A stretch of 6,574 bases of DNA from Promethearchaeota archaeon (GTDB taxonomy: Archaea; Asgardarchaeota; Lokiarchaeia; Sigynarchaeales; SOKP01). The number at the start of each line of letters is the position of its first letter. Within the stretch, counting starts at the first letter, position 1. Position numbers and translations under genes: made by a program. Below are positions 1 through 6,083 of this stretch, in pieces. The stretch covers positions 1 through 6,574 of the forward strand of contig WJIN01000335.1 of NCBI GenBank assembly GCA_014730295.1, given 5' to 3'. The notes under the pieces are model-generated. The model ran no database searches. It had not been told where the DNA came from and was given only the letters and a program-made list of their open reading frames with translations.

Positions 1-1
1 A

Positions 2-196
2 AATTTAGAAAAATTTTCGGCACTAAAAATTCTTTTACTGGATAACAATCCTATTAATTTTTATAAGTTAAATAAAGAAGAACTTTTAGATTTCGTAAAA
101 AACGTTTTAAAAAGAGGTATTAGAAGTGGATCCTTTTTTGCACGCTTAAAAGATTATATAACTAATGAGATATTTAAGAAGAAAAATCAAAGTTGA
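2..196 (+). CDS. Leucine-rich-repeat protein, C-terminal 64 residues (5' end outside window)
   Basis: The frame is open from the left edge to a TGA at 194-196, giving 64 residues. The first visible residues (NLEKFSALKILLLDNNPI) fit the end of a leucine-rich repeat: spaced leucines followed by the LxxNPI turn typical of a last repeat. A lysine-rich helical cap follows (NKEELLDFVKNVLKRG), and the protein ends in KKKNQS. LRR proteins mediate protein-protein contacts; no enzymatic function can be read from this tail. The start and most of the repeats lie upstream of the window. The stop codon lies inside the first copy of the 33-bp-spaced repeats that run into the intergenic region. The DNA is visibly more AT-rich than the large gene that follows on the same strand. 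The intervening 196 bp with its own promoter-like elements suggest separate transcription. Confidence 0.72.
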   Translation, partial: NLEKFSALKILLLDNNPINFYKLNKEELLDFVKNVLKRGIRSGSFFARLKDYITNEIFKKKNQS

Positions 197-274
197 TAAT
201 TTTATCAATATATAATTTTCTATGGTTGATAATTTTATCAACTTATTAATCTGAAAAATTGATCATTTTAACAG
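192..274. repeat. Three near-palindromic sites phased at 33 bp (candidate operator)
   Basis: The 17-mer GTTGATAATTTTATCAA occurs exactly at 192-208 and again at 225-241. A third, degenerate copy (TTGATCATTTTAACAG, 13 of 16 matching) begins at 259. The TTGAT starts are at 193, 226 and 259, so the spacing is 33 bp both times, close to three helical turns. Each exact copy is itself an inverted repeat: the second has perfect 8-bp arms, GTTGATAA and TTATCAAC, around a central TT. A 2-nt loop is too tight for a good RNA hairpin, so dimeric protein binding sites on one DNA face are more likely. The array sits just upstream of the candidate TATA boxes of the giant gene, where an activator or repressor would bind. 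The first copy overlaps the stop codon of the LRR gene. No regulator has been identified. Confidence 0.6.
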
Positions 275-304
275 CTAACTCAAAGATAAGAAAATTGATT
301 AAAC

Positions 305-316
305 ATTTATAAATAC
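305..316 (+). promoter_or_regulatory. Candidate archaeal TATA box (distal) for the giant gene
   Basis: ATTTATAAATAC resembles the archaeal TATA-box consensus. It lies about 30 bp downstream of the third phased repeat. Transcription would be expected to begin about 25 bp downstream, near 335-340, leaving a leader of roughly 55 nt. In DNA this AT-rich such matches occur by chance, so the call is tentative and competes with the element at 341-351. Confidence 0.35.
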
Positions 317-340
317 TATAAAGTAATAATAATTAGATAA

Positions 341-351
341 CGAAATATATC
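341..351 (+). promoter_or_regulatory. Candidate BRE/TATA element (proximal) for the giant gene
   Basis: CGAAATATATC reads like a BRE (purine-rich, ending in AAA) directly followed by a TATA-like stretch. Initiation about 25 bp downstream would fall near 371-376, at the end of the T run and about 20 nt before the ATG at 393. That would give a very short leader, which fits the absence of a Shine-Dalgarno sequence before the ATG. It is an alternative to the TATA box at 305-316; sequence alone does not decide between them. Confidence 0.35.
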
Positions 352-366
352 CTCAATAATTTGAAG

Positions 367-375
367 TTTTTTTTT
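367..375 (+). terminator. T9 run, possible intrinsic termination signal
   Basis: Nine consecutive T residues end 17 bp before the start codon of the giant gene. Archaeal RNA polymerase terminates at T-rich tracts without needing a hairpin. The run could end read-through from the upstream LRR gene, or attenuate the giant gene if that gene is transcribed from the distal TATA box. If the proximal TATA box is used, it would instead lie around the initiation site. No stem precedes it. Confidence 0.3.
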
Positions 376-392
376 CGCACCACGCTTGAACG

Positions 393-1787
393 ATGGAAAA
401 AAAGAATTTAGAAAGGCTCAAACAGAATGCGATAGACAGGTTAAAGAAACGGAATTCTCTTTCAGGTTGGACTCCTCAACCAATCCGAGACGATAAGAAT
501 GCATTTTTGGGGGAAACTATTCCTCTTAATTCCCGCAATCAAATCTCTCAAGACGAGCCTCAGCTCAATGAGAAGAGTAGACTAAACGAGCAGGCTTATT
601 GGAAATTAGCTGGCCAATTTATTACAAAAATAAGGCAACTAAAAAACGAAAGTCTCAATCAAATATTCAATATCAAGACTGTGTCCCGAATTTCCTATAA
701 AAACCTAAAGAATTTGTATGAGAAATTAAAGGATGTATCTCCCGAATTTAGCACCGTTCAGTCCATCCGTACAATATTTGGATCTCCCTCGGAAACGAGA
801 CATATTAAAGATTCCCTGCACGTTCATGTTAATATTCCTAAACAAAAATGGGATGACAACTGTAAAGCTTGGATAACTCAATTCCATAATAATTTAACAA
901 GATTTTGGATAGGAATTTTTGGTCACCATGTTCGCTGGACAGCCAACTTAAGTAATCAATTCTCTAAAATAGATGTCCAAGTGAATGGCCAACGGTTAGG
1001 AACCTTTTCATTCGGGAAAGTCATTGGGGCATTAATGAATGCCTATTTGGAGGTGTTATCCCAAGAGATCGTAGAGATCGATGATAAGGAGGGAGAATGG
1101 AACCTTTATGACGACGAAGAGAGTATGTTTTTTGTAGACAACCCGAAACCAGAGAACATTAAACAAGTAGGAGCGACTGATTCAAGTGAATTCAAAAAAA
1201 AATTACGTAAATTAATTGAACCTTATGAATTTAGCACGAATAAAGAGGATTTACTCGATTTTATGACCTTGCTTTATGAGCAAGACTCATCAACAGCGAT
1301 GAAAGTCTTCGAACGACTTGAGGGCCAACTAAGTCTTAACTTGCCAAAATTAAGTTGGGGTGAAATCATAAAACGGTACGGCGATCCAATCTTTGCTCAA
1401 CTGGTGAAAGATATTAAGATTAACTTTAAGAAATTATTCCTTAAGCGTTTTCCTCGGTTCAAATGGGATGATTACCTTCATTATGTTTTATTCCTTGCTC
1501 AGCCTTTGATCGTCAGTCAATTTGCGCATCAAGAAAAATCCTTTCTTCGATTTATAAAAAACTGTCTCAATGGGTCCAATTGCGATCCCATGTTTTACAT
1601 TCGCGAAAAATCCGATGCCATCTTTTTCTTCAAGTGGTTTCAACGCATTATAAATAAATACGATAAATTAAAGACCATTGAAAATCCCGATAAATTCGAT
1701 CCCGAGCGTATTGCCAAATTAAATAGGTATCGAAGCCAGCACAACGCCTTTTTGGTTCTTGCCACCTGTGAGGTATTGATCTCAAGA
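393..1787 (+). other. Unassigned N-terminal region of the giant protein (residues 1-465)
   Basis: I recognise no family here. It begins with a basic helix (MEKKNLERLKQNAIDRLKKR), then a polar linker to about residue 65. A mixed region follows with HVHVNIP near residue 143 and an aromatic stretch (FWIGIFGHH) near 172. An acidic segment lies around 226-255 (EIDDKEGEW, DDEES). The rest is mainly helical up to the zinc ribbon at 469. There are no signal peptide, obvious membrane segments, Walker motifs or cysteine clusters. It could be a divergent REC/WED half of a Cas12-like lobe or an unrelated DNA- or protein-binding domain. Confidence 0.5.
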
Positions 1788-4700
1788 CCGGACCAGTGCC
1801 CAGAATGCGGAGGGCGATTGCTCAGAGATCCTCTCTATGATTACTGGGTTTGCAAGGATTGTGGAATCACCCCCGGTGAAAACAAATTAGAGATCACTAT
1901 TCGTCCCCGTGATTATTCAACAGAAAAAAAGCGCACCCATTGGGCTCCCAGAGATGAAACTACCAAGCATCAATCCACACTTCGTCAAAGAGACCTCTCT
2001 CGATACCCTCAATTAAAACGAGCCCAAAAATTTGCTCGGGAAGTTGACATCAAAGCATTATACGACAAGGATAAGGAAAAATATATTGAATTATTGGCCC
2101 ATCGCTTAAATTATCCCCAAATCTTAATTACAGAAGCGATTCTCTTATTTAGAAAAGCATCGGAGAAGAATTTAGCCTACGCCCCTTGTTTTGTACGAGG
2201 CCTGTCGGGAGCGATTTTATTTTATCTCGCCCGCACGAATTCTCTTCCGCACACCAAAGCAATAATCGCAAATGAGATTAACGATTTTAACGTCAAGCAG
2301 CTTGAAAAATGTTATGCAAAATTAATAGAGGGACTGAATCTCAGCTATCCTTTAGAAGACGTAACGCGGTTGGTCCCCGCAATCCTTTCCGAGGTTGATC
2401 TTTATACACCTCAGATCCAGCAGCGAATCGAAACCATGATCAATCAATTTTATGAGAAATATCCCGCCAAAGTGGGAAATCCCATATCATTCATAGCTGC
2501 TCTTCTGTTCTTACTATCCCATGAGATGCATTTAGGACTGGAAACCTCCATATTGGCTGAGAAACTGGAGATAACCACAACAACTATTCGGTACTATTTA
2601 AAGATGATCAAATCCCTAATCGAAGAGCCAAAACTCGGCGATGACTCATTTGAAAGCTTGGTAATTAGTGATGAATACCGCCACCGCTTGGAAACTATCA
2701 ATTCTATCTTCACCCAAGAAATTATTAAATCCCAGATTCCCCGATTTATTAGGGAAAAAGCACCTAAAATATTCCCAGTACAAAAAATCAGGTCTATTTT
2801 TGAACGAATAATTGACCTTTGGATTGATCAATGCTGGACACAAGTTCCCAAACTCATCACCGAGCAGCCTTTTGAGCCATACACTATTCTCCATCCATAT
2901 TTATATGATTATTGCCAAGACTGGGGTTCTTGGACCTTCTGCTGCGCGGTCTATTGCGGACTCGTCATTAGTGAGCTTCGGGGCGATCTTACAGTCTCTC
3001 TCAATGTAAAGGAGGATTCCCTTGTTAAGTTGTTCAGCAGGTTTATTGAAGCTATTTTCAGTTTAATCGAAAATGAAATTGAGAAACGGTTTTCCGACTT
3101 TACGCATATGATTTTACGATTTGTTGAGATGAAACAAGATGCTGCTATTAAAACTCCTATACTCTCCAAGTTGAGAATTACTCCAGAAGTTAGAAAAGAA
3201 CCATCGTTGGATCCCATACCCTTAGAGGGCACCGTCGCCTTTGCACAAGAGGAACAAGAGGAAATCTGGGAATTCATTAGAAATCATCCTAAAATAACCC
3301 CTGAACAAGTTCGCACTCATTTCAAGCTTGCAAATACACCAGATATTGTGGAAGAGCTTACCAAATACGTGGAGATTATCAGCACAATGTCCGATTACAG
3401 TCGAAAGCTCACTTATACCCAGTTGGCGCAAAATGCCGATTCCTCCCTAAGTCTCGTGAAAGATATTGCTTCACATTTGAATTTACGATGGCGATTTTAT
3501 AAGTCTAGTACCAATTACACCGTCACACGTAAATTTTCTTTGCAACCGCATAAAGGAACGCTCGGTGGAAAATATGAAAAGGGAGAGCATTCGTCCATTC
3601 ACTTTATTCGCAAGCAACTTTTTAAATATCGTGATTTGCAGAATCTTTATGTCCAATTCTTAATCGATGAAATTCGGGCAAATCCCAACATCCTTGCCAA
3701 CAAGCCATGGGAATATCCTAACTTTTACTTAGACTTAACCAAACAGCAGAAGGCTCAATTCAAAGCTAAATATCCAAACAAGAGATTTCTTACCGATTCT
3801 AAAAAGCGAATTGAAGAATATATTTATAAATATTATAGACAGCAACCGAGATTTAAAAATTTGAAATCGAACTATTGGAAGGAAGAAAACTTATTGGAAC
3901 GGGCTAAGCAGAACGCCATCCGCAGCGCTACCTATGCGGTTCGCAATTGGGTTATTCGCAACGAGCGATTAAAAATTCTAAGAGATAAATTGGTGGCTTA
4001 CTTACAATCGACTGAGTCCACAGAAGTCTACAGCTATTCCCAAAAAGCTAAAATTACTATTCCTTCCCAACGAGAATACATAATCCGTGCGTTTCTAATG
4101 GGCAAACGGTTTTACAAGGAATATTTAAGAGATCTTTCCAACACTACCAAGCGTAATATTTTCGGAGAATACGATAGACGCTCCTTTGAAGAGATCTATA
4201 ACCATATCGGGCAATTGAAAAATATATTATATAAGACTCGCAGCTTAGATGTTGTATTTGAGGACGCATTTACGAGTTTATGGGATTACTTGCAAGATCC
4301 CCCGGAGATCGTCGATAGATTTCTGGAGAGTTGTTTTGAGCGATTTGAAACTGATGGTAAACCTCTAGGAAATGTCTTTCTGAAGATGTTTGTACGTAAT
4401 GTACGCACCAAGAGCACCAAGCTAGCAGCTCAACTTATCGAAGGCAAAAAGGGATTTGGAGACTCTAACTCACCCATCAATCAATTAACCAAAGATATTT
4501 TAAAGGGCGGCATAACTCATATTGACTCCTTCAAAGAGGAGCGGAATCAGCGTTTTGGCCAGCATACAGTAATGGAAACAGAGGTTGTATTTGACAGAGA
4601 AGACTTAAAAGCTGAAGTTTTAGCCAGATTGAAAGAATACATCCAAGATGAGGTTTTGAATATCCCGAATCGCCATTTTGCCAAGACCTTATTCAAGCCC

Positions 4701-6065
4701 ACCTTTCGAGCCGTGAAGATTCAATCTTTAGATTTTGAGGGATTAATTAACTATATGATTACTAAACTATTTTATGAGACAAAAGAGCGGCTCCCCGAAC
4801 TAATATTTGCCTTAAATATCGGAGATGATCTGATTCGGGCGACCATAAAAGAGCTTAACAACATTAAGATGTATCAGTTGCCTACTCCCGAAATGGAACA
4901 GCTTACCATTAATTTAACTAGAAAACAGCAATTATTTAGGCGCACATGTCCAGAATGTCGCAATAAAGTTACAAAATGTACATGTAATAATCCCCCCAAT
5001 TCCCATCAATTTGAGTTTAGATTAATTTCGGGTACCAGAGGAGTAAAAGGGGGGCAAAATTGGACCACATTTGTCTTGACCCCTCGTCAAGAAAGACGCT
5101 ATTCTCGGATGATTAGGGATGGTTACCAACCAAAAAATCCCGTAATTAAATTAGAGAGGCGCAAATTGATAGTATGCCAACCTTTTGACGCAAAAAAGGC
5201 AGAAGCGCCCATTTCCGAGTCTGTTCAAAGACAAGGTAATGAAATGGGTATAGATTTAGGCATTCTAGATTTTGGTGCCTTAAGTATCAAGGATAGCCAA
5301 ACTAATCAATACCTCGCTGAGTACCGACTTGGAGAGGCTGAATTATATGATAAATGCTTTGAAAAAGGTAGCTTTGAGTATATTAAATATGTAAATGAAT
5401 TTATCGCTATGGATGCTAAAAATTGGGGCAGAAGTCTCAAGAATTATGTGGATAAAGAAGCCAAGCCCACCCGCATCAAAGCGAAACTGATTAATTTACG
5501 CACCGAAGTCCAGAAATTACAGAGATTTAAAGCCGAATTTGAAAGCGAATTTCCCGACACCTATAAAAACCATCGTGTATGGTTCCACCGTGCCAAATCG
5601 GTCAGCCTATTGTGGAACAAAATCAATAAACTCAATAAAGACATCATAAATCGTCTTTCAGGATTGATTGTCAAAATTGCCAAATACCATAATGTAAAGC
5701 GGATTAAGTTCGAAGATCTACGCTGGGTCAAGCATCGCAAGAAGCAAAGAACAGGTAAATTCTTGGCCTTTTGGCAGACGCATTGGTTCTTTTCGCAAGT
5801 ACAATCCATGGTCACCCAGAATGCAAAACGCAAGGGCATCGAAGTCGTCATTGTAGAAGCTGCATACACCTCGCAAAGATGCGCGGAATGCGGAGTGCAA
5901 GGGACCAGCCATAAGAAGGTCTTTATTTGCCCTCACTGTGGCTTCAAGAAAGATCGAGACCTTAACGCCGCCCGCAACATTGTGAATTCAAAAATCTATC
6001 ATAACTTATACCTTATGGACTTGAGTAGCAGTCCTGTGCATTGGGCAGAAATGTCCATATTTTAA
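393..6065 (+). CDS. Giant TFB-like / TnpB-Cas12-like RuvC nuclease fusion protein (1890 aa)
   Basis: This appears to be an RNA-guided-nuclease-family protein fused to a general transcription factor module. Domains in order: 1-465 unassigned; 466-746 TFB/TFIIB-like (zinc ribbon C469, C472, C487, C490, then two cyclin-like repeats); 747-940 helical, unassigned; about 950-1046 two possible winged helices; about 1068-1518 helical, REC-like; 1519-1531 Cys cluster; about 1575-1600 WED-like strands; 1615-1867 RuvC nuclease with D1621, E1774 and D1856 plus a four-Cys zinc ribbon. TnpB proteins are usually about 400 residues and Cas12 proteins about 400-1500, so this one is exceptionally long. The start is firm: an in-frame TGA at 387 lies two codons upstream, and the next in-frame ATG is more than 200 codons downstream. 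No Shine-Dalgarno sequence is visible. The frame has no interruption, so the protein is probably made and selected for. No tnpA, cas genes or array accompany it. The nuclease assignment is strong and the TFB assignment good. RNA guidance, DNA cleavage and transcriptional action are inference. Confidence 0.9.
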   Translation: MEKKNLERLKQNAIDRLKKRNSLSGWTPQPIRDDKNAFLGETIPLNSRNQISQDEPQLNEKSRLNEQAYWKLAGQFITKIRQLKNESLNQIFNIKTVSRISYKNLKNLYEKLKDVSPEFSTVQSIRTIFGSPSETRHIKDSLHVHVNIPKQKWDDNCKAWITQFHNNLTRFWIGIFGHHVRWTANLSNQFSKIDVQVNGQRLGTFSFGKVIGALMNAYLEVLSQEIVEIDDKEGEWNLYDDEESMFFVDNPKPENIKQVGATDSSEFKKKLRKLIEPYEFSTNKEDLLDFMTLLYEQDSSTAMKVFERLEGQLSLNLPKLSWGEIIKRYGDPIFAQLVKDIKINFKKLFLKRFPRFKWDDYLHYVLFLAQPLIVSQFAHQEKSFLRFIKNCLNGSNCDPMFYIREKSDAIFFFKWFQRIINKYDKLKTIENPDKFDPERIAKLNRYRSQHNAFLVLATCEVLISRPDQCPECGGRLLRDPLYDYWVCKDCGITPGENKLEITIRPRDYSTEKKRTHWAPRDETTKHQSTLRQRDLSRYPQLKRAQKFAREVDIKALYDKDKEKYIELLAHRLNYPQILITEAILLFRKASEKNLAYAPCFVRGLSGAILFYLARTNSLPHTKAIIANEINDFNVKQLEKCYAKLIEGLNLSYPLEDVTRLVPAILSEVDLYTPQIQQRIETMINQFYEKYPAKVGNPISFIAALLFLLSHEMHLGLETSILAEKLEITTTTIRYYLKMIKSLIEEPKLGDDSFESLVISDEYRHRLETINSIFTQEIIKSQIPRFIREKAPKIFPVQKIRSIFERIIDLWIDQCWTQVPKLITEQPFEPYTILHPYLYDYCQDWGSWTFCCAVYCGLVISELRGDLTVSLNVKEDSLVKLFSRFIEAIFSLIENEIEKRFSDFTHMILRFVEMKQDAAIKTPILSKLRITPEVRKEPSLDPIPLEGTVAFAQEEQEEIWEFIRNHPKITPEQVRTHFKLANTPDIVEELTKYVEIISTMSDYSRKLTYTQLAQNADSSLSLVKDIASHLNLRWRFYKSSTNYTVTRKFSLQPHKGTLGGKYEKGEHSSIHFIRKQLFKYRDLQNLYVQFLIDEIRANPNILANKPWEYPNFYLDLTKQQKAQFKAKYPNKRFLTDSKKRIEEYIYKYYRQQPRFKNLKSNYWKEENLLERAKQNAIRSATYAVRNWVIRNERLKILRDKLVAYLQSTESTEVYSYSQKAKITIPSQREYIIRAFLMGKRFYKEYLRDLSNTTKRNIFGEYDRRSFEEIYNHIGQLKNILYKTRSLDVVFEDAFTSLWDYLQDPPEIVDRFLESCFERFETDGKPLGNVFLKMFVRNVRTKSTKLAAQLIEGKKGFGDSNSPINQLTKDILKGGITHIDSFKEERNQRFGQHTVMETEVVFDREDLKAEVLARLKEYIQDEVLNIPNRHFAKTLFKPTFRAVKIQSLDFEGLINYMITKLFYETKERLPELIFALNIGDDLIRATIKELNNIKMYQLPTPEMEQLTINLTRKQQLFRRTCPECRNKVTKCTCNNPPNSHQFEFRLISGTRGVKGGQNWTTFVLTPRQERRYSRMIRDGYQPKNPVIKLERRKLIVCQPFDAKKAEAPISESVQRQGNEMGIDLGILDFGALSIKDSQTNQYLAEYRLGEAELYDKCFEKGSFEYIKYVNEFIAMDAKNWGRSLKNYVDKEAKPTRIKAKLINLRTEVQKLQRFKAEFESEFPDTYKNHRVWFHRAKSVSLLWNKINKLNKDIINRLSGLIVKIAKYHNVKRIKFEDLRWVKHRKKQRTGKFLAFWQTHWFFSQVQSMVTQNAKRKGIEVVIVEAAYTSQRCAECGVQGTSHKKVFICPHCGFKKDRDLNAARNIVNSKIYHNLYLMDLSSSPVHWAEMSIF
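1788..2630 (+). other. TFB/TFIIB-like module within the giant protein (residues 466-746)
   Basis: The zinc ribbon CPECG (C469, C472), then YDYWVCKDCG (C487, C490), has the CX2C-X14-CX2C spacing and the YD...VC.DCG signature of TFIIB/TFB. A basic linker (about 497-550) follows where TFB has its B-reader and B-linker. Cyclin repeat 1 spans about 555-650: LLAHRLNYP, then ILLFRKASEKNL at 583-594, matching TFB's 'A..iYRKA.EK.L' helix, then RGLSGAILFYLAR at 602-614, where TFB has its R-[S/D]-...AALY.ACR helix. Cyclin repeat 2 spans about 665-746: GNPISFIAALLFLLS, then AEKLEITTTTIRYYL at 722-736, matching TFB's 'aevagVTevTIRnrYkel' BRE-reading helix-turn-helix. Length (about 280) and order match free archaeal TFB (about 300). 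In TFB the ribbon docks on RNA polymerase and the cyclin repeats bind TBP-DNA. Whether both surfaces persist needs modelling. Confidence 0.82.
3240..3530 (+). other. Possible tandem winged-helix/HTH motifs in the giant protein (residues 950-1046)
   Basis: Residues 957-997 (EEIWEFIRNHPKITPEQV, continuing to a leucine-rich helix and VEIIS) have the helix-turn-helix rhythm of a winged-helix domain: a short helix, the 'hp.iT.eqv' turn, and a second helix. Residues 1005-1046 (KLTYTQLAQNADSSLSLV, then helix and strand) repeat the pattern: 'yTqLA..ad.slslVkdia..L' followed by a WRFY strand. Two HTH units between a TFB-like module and a nuclease would add DNA contacts. The match is by pattern only, with no diagnostic catalytic or metal-binding residue. 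Confidence 0.35.
3594..4946 (+). other. Helical REC-like region of the giant protein (residues about 1068-1518)
   Basis: The segment is almost entirely predicted helix, basic and aromatic-rich, and lies just before the WED and RuvC parts. That is where TnpB/Cas12 proteins carry their REC lobe, which grips the guide-target duplex. LLERAKQNAIRSATYAVRNW at 1167-1186 resembles the helices of that lobe. The order of parts supports the call; no single residue is diagnostic. At about 450 residues it is much larger than the REC domain of TnpB and closer to a Cas12 REC. Confidence 0.4.
4947..4985 (+). other. Extra Cys cluster in the giant protein (residues 1519-1531)
   Basis: TCPECRNKVTKCTC places C1519, C1522, C1529 and C1531 in a compact CX2C-X6-CXC pattern that could bind one zinc ion. 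It lies just upstream of the WED-like strands (PVIKLERRKLIVCQPFD, 1583-1599). It is separate from both the TFB ribbon (469-490) and the RuvC ribbon (1830-1849), making three potential zinc sites in one chain. Confidence 0.5.
5235..5993 (+). other. TnpB/Cas12-type RuvC nuclease domain with zinc ribbon (residues 1615-1867)
   Basis: RuvC-I is GNEMGIDLG, with catalytic D1621. RuvC-II is RIKFEDLRW, with catalytic E1774. RuvC-III is KKDRDLNAARNI, with D1856 as the likely third metal ligand. Between motifs II and III lies the classic OrfB zinc ribbon: TSQRCAECG (C1830, C1833) and FICPHCG (C1846, C1849). The combination is diagnostic of the TnpB/Cas12/Fanzor superfamily, whose members cut DNA under RNA guidance. 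All three acidic residues are present, so unlike the nuclease-dead TldR-type repressors it is likely to cleave. The D1621-E1774 spacing of 153 residues is longer than the 87 of ISDra2 TnpB (D191-E278); the surplus is partly an insert around 1640-1700. Confidence 0.92.
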
Positions 6066-6083
6066 GCTACTCTGAATGAGGTA

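Noticed and set aside
192..242. The palindromes as the left-end hairpin of an IS200/IS605 element carrying the nuclease gene.
   Set aside because: No matching hairpin or TTGAT-linked right end is found between the nuclease stop codon and the window's right edge, and there is no tnpA.
192..274. The repeated TTGATAATTTTATCAA sites as a miniature CRISPR array.
   Set aside because: Repeats of 16-17 bp with about 16-bp intervals are too short, the third copy is degenerate, and the intervals are AT-rich filler. Operator-like sites explain them better.
393..1787. The N-terminal region as an MCM-like or other archaeal replication-factor domain.
   Set aside because: No Walker motifs, zinc finger or conserved family pattern could be matched; only general helical character was shared.
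2646..3431. Several short open frames on both strands inside the giant gene (and again at 5561-5936).
   Set aside because: They lie wholly within a gene coding for recognisable domains or continuous protein, lack recognisable motifs, and are shadows of the main frame.
4158..4430. Residues about 1256-1345 (RRSFEEIY, later VFEDAFTSLWDYL and VRNVRTKS) faintly resemble region 2 of an ECF sigma factor.
   Set aside because: The resemblance is limited to a common helical pattern with an aromatic FxxLW-type motif. Archaea lack sigma factors, and the position fits a REC-like nuclease lobe better.
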